DNA of 64,000 nt, taken from an uncultured Williamsia sp. Its GTDB lineage: Bacteria > Actinomycetota > Actinomycetes > Mycobacteriales > Mycobacteriaceae. Shown here in pieces: positions 1 through 7,903 of this stretch; the first letter of the stretch is position 1; each line of letters opens with the position of its first letter. The translations under genes were made by a program, and so were the position numbers. The DNA lies in the NCBI RefSeq assembly GCF_947494875.1, contig NZ_CANLWM010000010.1:62001-126000 (forward strand), read 5' to 3'. The notes beneath the pieces were generated by a model, which saw only the letters and a list, made by a program, of their open reading frames with translations, did not search any database and was not told the DNA's origin.

Positions 1-88
1 GGACGTCGACGTCGCACTCGCGCACGGGGTCGGGGGCGTCCTCTCCGCGACATCCACCGTCGTCCTCGGACGAGAGGCCGCATCGTGA
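1..88 (+). CDS. C-terminus of an SCP-x/Ltp-type thiolase-like protein (5' end outside window)
   Basis: Only the last 28 residues are present, read from position 2 and ending at TGA 86-88. They contain AHGVGGVLSATSTVVLG, the glycine-rich C-terminal loop followed by the short Ala/Thr strand that closes SCP-x and Ltp thiolase-fold proteins. The next gene starts inside its stop codon (GTGA), so the two are translationally coupled. That partner encodes a DUF35 protein, the usual companion of Ltp retro-aldolases. Whether this one is a thiolase or an aldolase cannot be told from the fragment. Confidence 0.7.
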   Translation, partial: DVDVALAHGVGGVLSATSTVVLGREAAS

Positions 89-495
89 CGTCACCGACAG
101 TCCCCGCACCCGGCGGTGTCTCCGAACCGTTCTGGGAGGCGACCCGACGCGGAGAGTTCGTGATGCAGCGATGCGGCGACTGCGACCGGTTCGTGTGGTA
201 CCCGCGGGCACGCTGCCCGCACTGCTGGTCCGAATCGCTCATCTGGACGCCGATGTCGGGCCGTGCGACCGTCTATGCGGTCAGCGTCCACCGCCGTTCC
301 ACGGCACCGCATCTCGCCGACCGCGCGCCCTACGCCGTCGTCCTCGTCGACCTGGACGAGGGGGTGCGCATGATGTCGGCCGTCCTCGACGGCACGCCGT
401 CCGTCGGCGACCCCCTCGTGCTCACCTGGTTCGACCTCGACGACGGGCGCAAGCTCCCCGTCTTCACGACGGGCGAGGAGGAGAGGACAGCATGA
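85..495 (+). CDS. DUF35 zinc-ribbon/OB-fold protein (Ltp or thiolase partner)
   Basis: A 136-residue protein with the DUF35 layout: an N-terminal helix, a rubredoxin-like zinc ribbon with Cys30, Cys33, Cys44 and Cys47 (CGDC ... CPHC), then an OB-fold barrel. DUF35 proteins in actinobacterial steroid and acyl-CoA pathways bind an SCP-x/Ltp thiolase-fold protein and are needed for its retro-aldol activity. Here the partner is clearly the upstream thiolase-like gene, whose stop overlaps this GTG start. The downstream SnoaL-like gene also overlaps (ATGA), so three genes are coupled. All four zinc ligands are intact, unlike in the other DUF35 protein of the window (14058-14486). Confidence 0.85.
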   Translation: MTSPTVPAPGGVSEPFWEATRRGEFVMQRCGDCDRFVWYPRARCPHCWSESLIWTPMSGRATVYAVSVHRRSTAPHLADRAPYAVVLVDLDEGVRMMSAVLDGTPSVGDPLVLTWFDLDDGRKLPVFTTGEEERTA

Positions 496-905
496 CCACG
501 ACGAACGACACGACGACCACGACGGATCTGTACCGGCGACGCGAGGACCTCGTCCTGCGTCACGTCGCCGGCGAGAACGACCGCGACCTCGAGGCGATCA
601 TGGCCACCTTCACCCGTGCCCGGTACGAGATCGTCCCCACGGGAGCGGTGTTCGACGGTGACGAGGCCGTGCGCGGGATGATCCTGCAGCAGTGGCAGGA
701 CATGCCCCGACTGCGCTTCGACGCCGCCGCGGTGTTCCACGGCCCGACCGGGGTGGTCGTCGAGACCCGGACCACGCTCCCCGGGACCTCCTTAAACATG
801 CTCAGCATGAACCTCTTCGTGTTCGAGGGCGACGGGCTGGTCAACGAACGGTGCTACTTCGATCAGGGACTGATGGCCGCGCAGCTCGCATCCGCGCTCG
901 GGTGA
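492..905 (+). CDS. SnoaL/NTF2-like small protein
   Basis: A 137-residue protein starting at ATG 492, overlapping the DUF35 stop by four bases. After a Thr-rich N-terminus it shows the alpha-plus-beta pattern of the NTF2/SnoaL cone: helix ENDRDLEAIMATF, a strand pair, then alternating strands ending in YFDQGLMAAQL. Members act as small isomerases, cyclases or dehydratases, or as non-enzymatic pocket proteins, and several sit in steroid and polyketide clusters. No catalytic pair can be assigned by eye. It contains a rare TTA leucine codon (792-794). It closes the first transcription unit; 906-1011 is a promoter region. Confidence 0.7.
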   Translation: MTTTNDTTTTTDLYRRREDLVLRHVAGENDRDLEAIMATFTRARYEIVPTGAVFDGDEAVRGMILQQWQDMPRLRFDAAAVFHGPTGVVVETRTTLPGTSLNMLSMNLFVFEGDGLVNERCYFDQGLMAAQLASALG

Positions 906-945
906 ACCGTCCGGGCACACGTCGGAGGAACGGCCGGATGCGATG

Positions 946-968
946 AAACAATCGCACATGAACTGTCA
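946..968. promoter_or_regulatory. Operator site 1 (dyad AAACA-N13-TGTCA)
   Basis: Arms AAACA (946-950) and TGTCA (964-968), 13 bp apart, match the GAACA-N13-TGTTC element found before most units of the island. The AT-rich TTTAATTC (974-981) just downstream could be the -10 box for the gene starting at 1012. The arms are among the more diverged copies. Confidence 0.55.
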
Positions 969-1011
969 CATGGTTTAATTCGTGGCGAGCGCTGTCGAGG
1001 GAGGAGTTGTC

Positions 1012-2199
1012 ATGACCGACGTGGACTACGGCGACGTCCTCACCGCCGACGACCGTGAGTTCCGCACGGAGGTCCGAGATTTCCTGTCGCGGGCGCTCAC
1101 CGACGACGTCTCACTGCGCGGCGTGGACGAGTCGACACGGTTGGCGCGGATGCGACTGTGGCAGAGCCGACTCGCCGAGGCCGGTCTCGCCGCGATCTCC
1201 TGGCCGGTCGAGTTCGGCGGCCGTGCGGCCTCGCCCGTCCGTCAGTTGATCTTCTCGGCCGAGATGGCCGCCGCGGGGGCGCCCGAGCCGATCAACCGGA
1301 GCGCGATCAACCAGCTGGGGCCCACCATCATCCAGTGGGGCAGCGACGACCAGCGCACACACGTGCTGCCCCGCATCCTGAGCGCCGAGGACGTCTGGTG
1401 CCAGGGGTTCAGCGAACCCGGTGCGGGCAGCGATCTCGCGTCGTTGCGCACGCGCGCCCGCATCGAGGGCGACGAGCTGGTGATCTCCGGCCAGAAGGTG
1501 TGGACGTCGAAGGCGCACTACGCCGATCGCATCTACGTCCTGGCGCGCACCGATCCCGACGCCGACCGGCACAAGGGCATCAGCTACATCCTCGTCGACC
1601 TCGACTCCCCCGGCATCACCCGTCGGCCCATCCGTCAGATCACGGGCGGTGCGGAGTTCAGCGAGATGTTCTTCGACGACGTCCGTGTGCCGCTCGCGAA
1701 CGTGGTGGGGCCCCTGCACGGCGGGTGGACGGTGGCCAAGTCGACGCTCGGGTACGAGCGTGTCGGGCAGAGCCGCACGCACCGCATCGAGCGGCGCCTG
1801 GCCACCCTCACCCGGCTCCTCGAGGACGACACGATCCCGGCGGGATTCGACGACGACGCCGTCGCCGACCGGATGGTCGGGTTCGCGGCCCGGGTGGAGG
1901 CCCTCCGGCAGATCGTCGCCGAGGCGACGGCCGCCGGTGTCCGCGGCGACACCCCCGGTCCGGAGGCGTCGCTGTCCAAGCTGCTGACGTCCGAGGTGGA
2001 CCAGGCGATGTCGGACTTCGGTCTCGAGATCGCCGGACCGCGGGGAACGCTCGAACGCGGATCCCCGGGTGCGGTGAAGGGCGGCAACGTCGCCCGCAGC
2101 TATCTGCTGATGCGGGCCGCCACCTTCGGTGCCGGGACGTCGGAGATCCAGCGCAACGTCATCGCGGAGAAACTGTTGGGACTGCCCCGTGACCGGTGA
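1012..2199 (+). CDS. Acyl-CoA dehydrogenase, large (alpha-type) subunit
   Basis: A 395-residue flavoprotein of the acyl-CoA dehydrogenase family. The ATG at 1012 is chosen because GAGGAG (1001-1006) precedes it; a GTG at 982 lacks such a site. Visible landmarks are the substrate/FAD loop WCQGFSEPGAGSDLASL (about residues 129-145) and the C-terminal FGAGTSEIQR motif. The position of the MCAD-type catalytic Glu (YEGT) is Ala here. That fits the long subunit of heteromeric actinobacterial FadE pairs, which place their base elsewhere or share the active site. First gene of a six-gene unit (1012-7875). The next gene starts 11 bp before its stop. Confidence 0.85.
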   Translation: MTDVDYGDVLTADDREFRTEVRDFLSRALTDDVSLRGVDESTRLARMRLWQSRLAEAGLAAISWPVEFGGRAASPVRQLIFSAEMAAAGAPEPINRSAINQLGPTIIQWGSDDQRTHVLPRILSAEDVWCQGFSEPGAGSDLASLRTRARIEGDELVISGQKVWTSKAHYADRIYVLARTDPDADRHKGISYILVDLDSPGITRRPIRQITGGAEFSEMFFDDVRVPLANVVGPLHGGWTVAKSTLGYERVGQSRTHRIERRLATLTRLLEDDTIPAGFDDDAVADRMVGFAARVEALRQIVAEATAAGVRGDTPGPEASLSKLLTSEVDQAMSDFGLEIAGPRGTLERGSPGAVKGGNVARSYLLMRAATFGAGTSEIQRNVIAEKLLGLPRDR

Positions 2200-4309
2200 C
2201 CACGTCACGGCGTTCCTGTCCGGGATCAGGGTGGTGGAGGTCGGCGGCGGTGTCGTGGGGTCCGCCGCCGCCTCCCTCCTGGCCGGACTCGGCGCCGACG
2301 TCGCGACGACCGGGCCCACCGGTGGCCGGGTCGGACCGGTCCTGCGGGGGAGGTCGAGATCGGTCCCGGCGATCGACGCGGTCCTCGACCGGCGCAAACG
2401 CTTCGTCACCACGCAGGGGGCACTCTCGCTCGCCCGCGACGCGGACATCGTCGTGGTCGACGGTGTCGACCCGACCGAGATCCGCAGGCAGGTCGGCGAC
2501 GGACCCGTGGTCGTCTCCATCACGCCGTTCGGTCTCGACGGCCCGCGCGCCGGCGACGCCGGAGGGGAGCTCGTGGCGCAGGCGGCCGGAGGGCTCCTGT
2601 CGACCATCGAAGACGGTGCGGGGACACCGGTCCCCGCGCCCGGACACGTCGCGCAGCGCACCGCCGGAGCCCAGGCCGCGCTCGCGGCCCTGCACGGTCT
2701 CGATCGTCGGGCCGCCGGCGGACATGCTGTCTCCGTGGACCTCTCGGTGCAGGAGGCCGTCGTGGCGACGGCGTTCCTGCCCGAGTGCGCCCACCGCATC
2801 TTCGCCTGCCCGGGGCGGGCCGGCAGTGGTCGCTACCTCGCGCCGTCCGGGCTGTTCCGGGCCGCCGACGGTCTCGTCCGCATCACCGCGATCGAGAACC
2901 ACCAGTGGAGGGGGCTCGTCGCCGCGCTGGGGGATCCGGACTGGGCGCACGGACTCGACGAACGCCAGTCGCGGATCGACCACGCCGATCTCATCAACGA
3001 CCGGGTGACGGCATGGGCGGGCGACCGGCCCAAGTCCGACTGCGCACGGGTCCTGCAGGCCCATGGTGTGCCGTCGACCGCGGTCAACCTCCCCGGCGAA
3101 CTGGTGTCGTCGGAGCAGTTCCGGCATCGCGGCGCGGTGATCGACACCGAACTCGAGGGCGCACCTGCTGTCGTGATCGGTGAACCCTGGGTCGTCCATG
3201 CCGGCGGGTCGGCCCCCGCACGCCGGTCCGGACGTCTGGCGGACATCAGGATCGCCGAGCTCACGCACGTGCTCGCAGGACCGATCGTCGGCACGCTGCT
3301 CGGCGCGATGGGCGCCACGAGCGTCCGTGTCGAGGACCCCGACCGCCTCGACATCTACCGCCGCACCGGCCCGTTCGCCCGGGGGATCGCCGGGACCGAG
3401 CGGGGTGCCTACTTCGCCGTCGCGAACCACTCGAAGCGCAGCGTGCAGATCGACTCCGAGCATGCCGTGGCCGAGGTCGCGGCACTGATCGACCAGAGCG
3501 ACGTCGTCATCGAGAACGTCGGGTCGTCGCGACTCACCCGCCTCGGGGTCGACCCGGACGCACTCGCCGCGGCCGGCACGGTCACGCTCCGGGTGTCGGG
3601 ATTCGGCACGGACGGGCCGATGGCAGGCAATCGCGTCTACGCCAACAACGTCCAGGCCTACGGCGGTCTCGCCGGCTCGACCCTCGCTTCCGACGGCAGC
3701 CCCGCGCGCCTGGGCACCGTCATCGCCGACCCGTTGTCGTCGGTGATGGGGGCACTCGTCGTCGCGGCGTGGGCGCTCGGTCCCGCGCGCACCACCGGGG
3801 CGGTGATCGACCTCTCGATGGCCGAGGTGGTGGCCTCGCTGGTGGGGGAGTACGTCGCAGCGGGATCCTCGACCCACCCGACAGGAACCGACCCCGACGT
3901 GCTGCGGGGTGTCTACCGGTGTCGTGACGACAGGTTCGCAGCGGTCGAGCTGCTGGACCTCGACGAGCGGCGCCGGTGCGCGGAGCTGCTCGGCGATCCC
4001 GCGGACGACCTGTCCGCGACACTCGCGCGGGCGGCGGAGGGTGAGGACGCGCAGGTGTTCGCACGGCGCCTCGCCGACGCCGGGGTCCGCGCAGCGGCAG
4101 TCGTCGCCGCGGACGACCTCCTCGCCGACAAACATCTGGCGGCGCGCGGGTTCTTCCCGGGGTACGACCACCCCGACCCCGACATCACCGACGCGCGGCT
4201 GGTCGGCCTGCCCTGGCGGTTCGTGGGCGAACCCGCGATCCCGCTGGGACCGCCACCCACCCTGGGTGAGGCGAACGCACTGTACGAGAGGACGGTTCGT
4301 GTCCGTTGA
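2189..4309 (+). CDS. Tandem (two-domain) CaiB/BaiF family III CoA-transferase
   Basis: A 706-residue protein made of two CaiB/BaiF domains, roughly residues 8-335 and 348-700, whereas usual members are about 400 residues. The start is GTG 2189, inside the preceding ACAD gene. Family members move CoA between carboxylates or epimerise 2-methylacyl-CoA. The catalytic Asp of formyl-CoA transferase lies in a V-x-V-x-M-x-D motif. By eye it is Glu189 in domain 1 (VDLSVQEAV) and Glu546 in domain 2 (IDLSMAEVV), so activity is uncertain. Domain 1 looks shortened: the strand that normally carries the ENF motif is weak. The fusion may mimic the interlocked dimer of the family. Confidence 0.85.
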   Translation: MTGDHVTAFLSGIRVVEVGGGVVGSAAASLLAGLGADVATTGPTGGRVGPVLRGRSRSVPAIDAVLDRRKRFVTTQGALSLARDADIVVVDGVDPTEIRRQVGDGPVVVSITPFGLDGPRAGDAGGELVAQAAGGLLSTIEDGAGTPVPAPGHVAQRTAGAQAALAALHGLDRRAAGGHAVSVDLSVQEAVVATAFLPECAHRIFACPGRAGSGRYLAPSGLFRAADGLVRITAIENHQWRGLVAALGDPDWAHGLDERQSRIDHADLINDRVTAWAGDRPKSDCARVLQAHGVPSTAVNLPGELVSSEQFRHRGAVIDTELEGAPAVVIGEPWVVHAGGSAPARRSGRLADIRIAELTHVLAGPIVGTLLGAMGATSVRVEDPDRLDIYRRTGPFARGIAGTERGAYFAVANHSKRSVQIDSEHAVAEVAALIDQSDVVIENVGSSRLTRLGVDPDALAAAGTVTLRVSGFGTDGPMAGNRVYANNVQAYGGLAGSTLASDGSPARLGTVIADPLSSVMGALVVAAWALGPARTTGAVIDLSMAEVVASLVGEYVAAGSSTHPTGTDPDVLRGVYRCRDDRFAAVELLDLDERRRCAELLGDPADDLSATLARAAEGEDAQVFARRLADAGVRAAAVVAADDLLADKHLAARGFFPGYDHPDPDITDARLVGLPWRFVGEPAIPLGPPPTLGEANALYERTVRVR

Positions 4310-4541
4310 GCGCGAGGCCACCGTGGTGGCCTCCACACTGATCCCGTCGACGTCGCCGGTGACCGGCGAGAAGGGGTACAGCGTCGCATGGGTCGACACC
4401 GACGCCGGGCGTGAACAGGTCCTGGTCCGCGGAGAGCGCCCGAGCGCCGGTACCCGAGGGCGTGTCGTCGTCGAGACGCGCGACGACGGACCGCCCGAGT
4501 TCGCGCGGGTCGAGTGGTTCGTCGCCGGGGGTGTCGCATGA
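4299..4541 (+). CDS. Small OB-fold-like protein, probable DUF35-type partner lacking the zinc ribbon
   Basis: An 80-residue protein starting at GTG 4299 with GAGAGGACGG upstream. It overlaps the CoA-transferase stop and is itself overlapped by the thiolase start (ATGA). It contains no cysteine. Residues 5-75 read as alternating strands (VVASTLIP, GYSVAWVDT, EQVLVRG, GRVVVETR, FARVEWF), compatible with a single OB barrel like the C-terminal half of DUF35. Its place directly before an Ltp-like gene suggests it does the DUF35 job for that gene. Homology by sequence alone is weak, so the assignment rests mainly on context and length. Confidence 0.5.
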   Translation: MSVEREATVVASTLIPSTSPVTGEKGYSVAWVDTDAGREQVLVRGERPSAGTRGRVVVETRDDGPPEFARVEWFVAGGVA

Positions 4542-5656
4542 CGCTCGCGCACATCGTCGGTGTCGGCGTCGGTGCGTTCGGGGCGCATGGAGAGACCCCC
4601 GTGGCCGATCTCGCCGTCGCGGCGGCGGAGTCGGCGCTCGCGGACGCGGGACTCGGCTACGACGCCGTCGGCGAGGTGTTCGCGTCCTCGATGCTGTCCC
4701 CACCGCAGACCGCCATCAAGGTCGCGCATCGACTGGGACGCACGGGAATCCCCGTGACCGCCGTCGAGAGTGCCTCTGCGGGCGGCATGGTCGCGCTCCG
4801 GCACGCGGTGTGGGCGGTGGCCTCCGGACGGTGTGAGACGGCGCTGGCGATCGGCTACGAGAAGACCACAGCGTTGTCCCCGGGGGGCATCGTCCCTGCC
4901 GTGACCGGGTTCTGGGACCGCTTCCCCCCGCAGACGCACTACGCGATCGAGGCCGACCACTGGCTGCAGGAGGTCGGAGCCGGTCCCGAGACGATCGCCG
5001 CGGTCGCCGCGAAGTCCTACAACCAGGCGCGCCTGAACCCGCTGGCCGCGCGGCGGCAGGAGAACGAGGTGACCGTGGAGGACGTGTTGGGTTCCCGTCT
5101 CGTCGCCGACCCTCTGACGAAGATGATGTGTCACGCCTCGGTCGACGGGGCGGCGGCCGTCGTGGTCACCGCCGCCGCGACGTCCCGATCGGTGTCCGTC
5201 CGGTCCGTCGAGCAGACGAGCCAGCCCCTGGACCCGACCTGGCCGACGATCGGACCGGTCGTCGGTCCGCCGTCGCAGATCGCGACCACGGCCGATCGTG
5301 CCTATCGCGCCGCCGGTGTCGGTCCCGATCACATCGGCGTGGTGTCCATCCACGACATGTGCGCCAGCGAGGAGGTCACCGCCTTGGTCGCCATGGGTCT
5401 CCTGCGGACCGGCGACGCCGCGGAGACCATCGCCGCCGGCGGTCTGGCGTCCGGCGGATCACTGCCCACCAACACCGACGGCGGCTGCCTCGCCCGGGGA
5501 CACCCGATCGGTGCGACCGGTCTGGCCCAGGCCGCCGAGATCGTGCTGCACCTGCGTGGCGAGGCGGGCGAGCGGCAGGTGTCCGACCCGCGCCTCGGGC
5601 TGGTCGAGGCCGTCGGCGGTGGCGGATCCTGCGTGGTGGCGGTGCTCGGTGGCTGA
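4538..5656 (+). CDS. SCP-x/Ltp-type thiolase-fold protein, predicted retro-aldolase or thiolase
   Basis: A 372-residue thiolase-superfamily protein. The N-terminal nucleophile motif (CATG-type in SCP-x) reads SAGG, giving Ser80 where thiolases have Cys. The C-terminal loop RGHPIGATG, with its His, is intact, and a further CASEE segment lies near residue 275. Loss of the N-terminal Cys together with a small OB-fold partner gene resembles Ltp retro-aldolases, which cleave beta-hydroxyacyl-CoA in steroid side-chain degradation, rather than CoA-dependent thiolases. The intact GHPxGATG leaves a degenerate thiolase possible. Coupled (ATGA) to the preceding 80-residue protein; followed after 30 bp by an ACAD gene. 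Confidence 0.8.
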   Translation: MTLAHIVGVGVGAFGAHGETPVADLAVAAAESALADAGLGYDAVGEVFASSMLSPPQTAIKVAHRLGRTGIPVTAVESASAGGMVALRHAVWAVASGRCETALAIGYEKTTALSPGGIVPAVTGFWDRFPPQTHYAIEADHWLQEVGAGPETIAAVAAKSYNQARLNPLAARRQENEVTVEDVLGSRLVADPLTKMMCHASVDGAAAVVVTAAATSRSVSVRSVEQTSQPLDPTWPTIGPVVGPPSQIATTADRAYRAAGVGPDHIGVVSIHDMCASEEVTALVAMGLLRTGDAAETIAAGGLASGGSLPTNTDGGCLARGHPIGATGLAQAAEIVLHLRGEAGERQVSDPRLGLVEAVGGGGSCVVAVLGG

Positions 5657-5686
5657 CCGCGGCCTGCGACGAGAAGGGAAGGTCTC

Positions 5687-6736
5687 GTGGACATCTCGTT
5701 GACCGACGAACAGGTGCTGTTGCGCGACACGGCAGTACGACTCGCCGACGACCTGGCGACCGAGAACGCCGACTCCGTGCCGAGCGGCGACGACCTCGCC
5801 GCGGCGTGGCGCCGGCTCGTCGAACTGGGTCTGCCGACCTTTCGCAGCCCGGCGACGAGCGGGCTGGACAGCAGCGGCGTCGAGACCGTCGTCGTGATCG
5901 AGGAGCTGGCCCGGACACTGTCGGCCGTCCCCGCGGTCGGTCAGGGCGCGATCGCCGTCGACCTGCTCGACGCGGCCGGTGCCGCCGAGGAACTGGACGC
6001 CGTCGCCGAGGGTCGTCTGCGTGTCGCGCCGATGCTGACCGCAGATCTCGGCGACCTGGGGTACGGCTCGGAGGGATCTGTCGTCTTCGACGCCGCCGGC
6101 GCGGACGAGGTGATCTTCGCCGTCGCCGACGGTCGCGACCACCGCCTCTGCCGCGTCGCGGCGCCCGCCGTGCAGGACGCGGTCGGCGGTCTCGACCTCA
6201 CACGGCTGTACACGACGGTCACCTCCGATCTCGCGACGGTCGCGACGCCGGTGGGGTCCCCGATCGTCGCCGACCGATGGGAGCGTGCGGTCGCCCTCGC
6301 GCGCACCGTCGTCGCGGCCGACCTGGTCGGCGTGATGCAGGGCGCGCTCGACGCCGCGGTGCGGTACGCGGGGGAACGCACCCAGTTCGGCACCCGGATC
6401 GGCACGTTCCAGGCTGTGCAGCACATGCTCGCCGACGCACTCGTGCGGCTCGAGGGGGCACGCAGCTGTGTCTGGTACGCCGCGTGGGGCGTCGACCACC
6501 TCGAACCCGTGGAGGCGACGCTCGCGGCGATGACCGCGAAGGCCTACGCGAGCGAGGCGGCGCGGGAGGTGGTCGAGACGTCCGTGCAGGTGTTCGGGGG
6601 TATCGCCATCACGTGGGAACACCTGTCGCACCTCCGGTTGCGGCGCGTGCTCGTGGACCGCCGGGTTCTCGGCGACGAGACGGCGTTGTACCAACGGATC
6701 GCGGCGACACGGCTCGCGGACAGGGAGCTCGTCTGA
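5687..6736 (+). CDS. Acyl-CoA dehydrogenase, small (beta-type) subunit
   Basis: A 349-residue acyl-CoA dehydrogenase of the short FadE28-like type, starting at GTG 5687 with GAAGGGAAGG upstream. Landmarks are RTQFGTRIGTFQAVQH in the flavin/dimer region and VFGGIAITWEHLSHL near residues 300-313. The GG-x-x-x-TWEH signature marks the smaller subunit of heterotetrameric actinobacterial dehydrogenases such as FadE28-FadE29. The gene for a large-type subunit follows after only 2 bp, so the two most likely form one alpha2beta2 enzyme that desaturates a bulky acyl-CoA. Confidence 0.85.
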   Translation: MDISLTDEQVLLRDTAVRLADDLATENADSVPSGDDLAAAWRRLVELGLPTFRSPATSGLDSSGVETVVVIEELARTLSAVPAVGQGAIAVDLLDAAGAAEELDAVAEGRLRVAPMLTADLGDLGYGSEGSVVFDAAGADEVIFAVADGRDHRLCRVAAPAVQDAVGGLDLTRLYTTVTSDLATVATPVGSPIVADRWERAVALARTVVAADLVGVMQGALDAAVRYAGERTQFGTRIGTFQAVQHMLADALVRLEGARSCVWYAAWGVDHLEPVEATLAAMTAKAYASEAAREVVETSVQVFGGIAITWEHLSHLRLRRVLVDRRVLGDETALYQRIAATRLADRELV

Positions 6737-6738
6737 CC

Positions 6739-7875
6739 ATGGATTTCCACGACACCCCCGAGGAAGAGGCGTTCCGGTCCGAGCTGCGGGCCTGGCTCGG
6801 TGAGCACGGCGACGTCACCGTGCCCGACGACCCCGCCGCCCGAGCCGACGCACAGAACGCCTGGCACCAGGAGCTGCACCGAGCCGGCTACATCGGACTG
6901 TCGTTCCCGACCGAGATCGGGGGCAAGGGCCGCTCGCCCATCTACGACGCGATCCTCAACGAGGAACTGGGCCGGGCGGGCACCCCGCCGACCGAGGGCA
7001 TCGGACATCTGACGAACGCGCTGGCGCTCTTCGGGACCGAGGAGCAGCGTCGGGATCTGTTGCCGGGACTGATGTCCGGGCAGGTGCGGTGGTGCCAGGG
7101 GTTCTCCGAACCGGAGGCCGGGTCGGACCTCGCCGGGTTGCGTACCCGGGCCGTCGAGGACGAGGTCGACGGGGAATCCGTGTTCCGGGTGACCGGACGC
7201 AAGATCTGGACGAGCTTCGGAGCCGTCGCGGACTGGTGTTTCCTGCTCTGCCGCACCGACGCCGACGCCGGCAAGCACGCCGGGCTGTCGGTCCTCCTGG
7301 TGCCCATGTCCACCCCCGGTGTCCAGGTACGGCCCATCGTCAACGCCGCGCGGAACAAGGAGTTCAGCGAGGTCGTCTTCGACGACGCCGTGGTGCCTGT
7401 CGCGAACCTGCTCGGGGAGCGCGGGCAGGGGTGGGCGATCGCCAACCAGTTGCTCGCCTACGAGCGGGGACCCAGCGACATCAACTGGATCAGCCGACTC
7501 CTCGTGCAGCTGCGGCGACTCGAGAGCGACGTGCGCGAGGGCGTCATCCCCGACACCCCGACGACCCGAGCCCGACTCGGCCAGGTCTACGCCGAGCTGC
7601 GTGCCCTGCAGGTGACGGTGCAGCGGTCGTTGAGCAAACGGGTGCGCGGGGTCCTGCCCGGGCCGGAGGGGTCGGTCGACAAGCTCCTCATGGCACGGGC
7701 CGACCAGACGTTCGGCCACGCCGTGATGGATCTCAGCCCGGGGGAGACGCTGCGCACCGAGGGCCTGGACTGGGATCTGTACGTGTGGTCACGTGCCGCG
7801 ACGATCTACGGCGGGACCGCGCAGATCCAGCGCACCATCGTGGCCCAGCGCGTGCTGGGGTTGCCGCGACGCTGA
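6739..7875 (+). CDS. Acyl-CoA dehydrogenase, large (alpha-type) subunit
   Basis: A 378-residue protein starting at ATG 6739, three bases after the previous stop begins a new frame. It carries RWCQGFSEPEAGSDLAGLRT and the C-terminal IYGGTAQIQRTIVAQRVLG motif, where Gly replaces the MCAD catalytic Glu. An in-frame extension back to 5128 exists but runs through the real 5687 gene in another frame, so it is rejected. With the product of 5687-6736 it should form a heterotetrameric dehydrogenase. It is the last gene of the unit begun at 1012. Its stop overlaps a hairpin shared with the converging gene. Confidence 0.87.
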   Translation: MDFHDTPEEEAFRSELRAWLGEHGDVTVPDDPAARADAQNAWHQELHRAGYIGLSFPTEIGGKGRSPIYDAILNEELGRAGTPPTEGIGHLTNALALFGTEEQRRDLLPGLMSGQVRWCQGFSEPEAGSDLAGLRTRAVEDEVDGESVFRVTGRKIWTSFGAVADWCFLLCRTDADAGKHAGLSVLLVPMSTPGVQVRPIVNAARNKEFSEVVFDDAVVPVANLLGERGQGWAIANQLLAYERGPSDINWISRLLVQLRRLESDVREGVIPDTPTTRARLGQVYAELRALQVTVQRSLSKRVRGVLPGPEGSVDKLLMARADQTFGHAVMDLSPGETLRTEGLDWDLYVWSRAATIYGGTAQIQRTIVAQRVLGLPRR

Positions 7876-7903
7876 TCGGCCGCCCCCGTCGCGACCGATC
7901 AGC
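7871..7903. terminator. Bidirectional hairpin between converging genes
   Basis: GCTGATCGG (7871-7879) pairs perfectly with CCGATCAGC (7895-7903) across a 15-nt loop. The arms include the stop codons of both converging genes. No U-tract follows, as is common for actinobacterial terminators. Confidence 0.6.

Noticed and set aside
2189-4309. Frameshift or gene fusion artefact in the double CoA-transferase
   Set aside because: One uninterrupted frame covers both domains with a plausible linker, and two-domain members of this family are known.
2159-5353. Very long minus-strand open frame (1064 codons) antisense to the CoA-transferase and thiolase genes
   Set aside because: It is Arg/Gly/His-rich with no domain sense and lies opposite well-supported genes; typical of high-GC DNA.
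5128-6738. N-terminal extension of the ACAD at 6739 to 5128
   Set aside because: It would overlap the thiolase and small ACAD genes in a different frame; ATG 6739 fits the family start.
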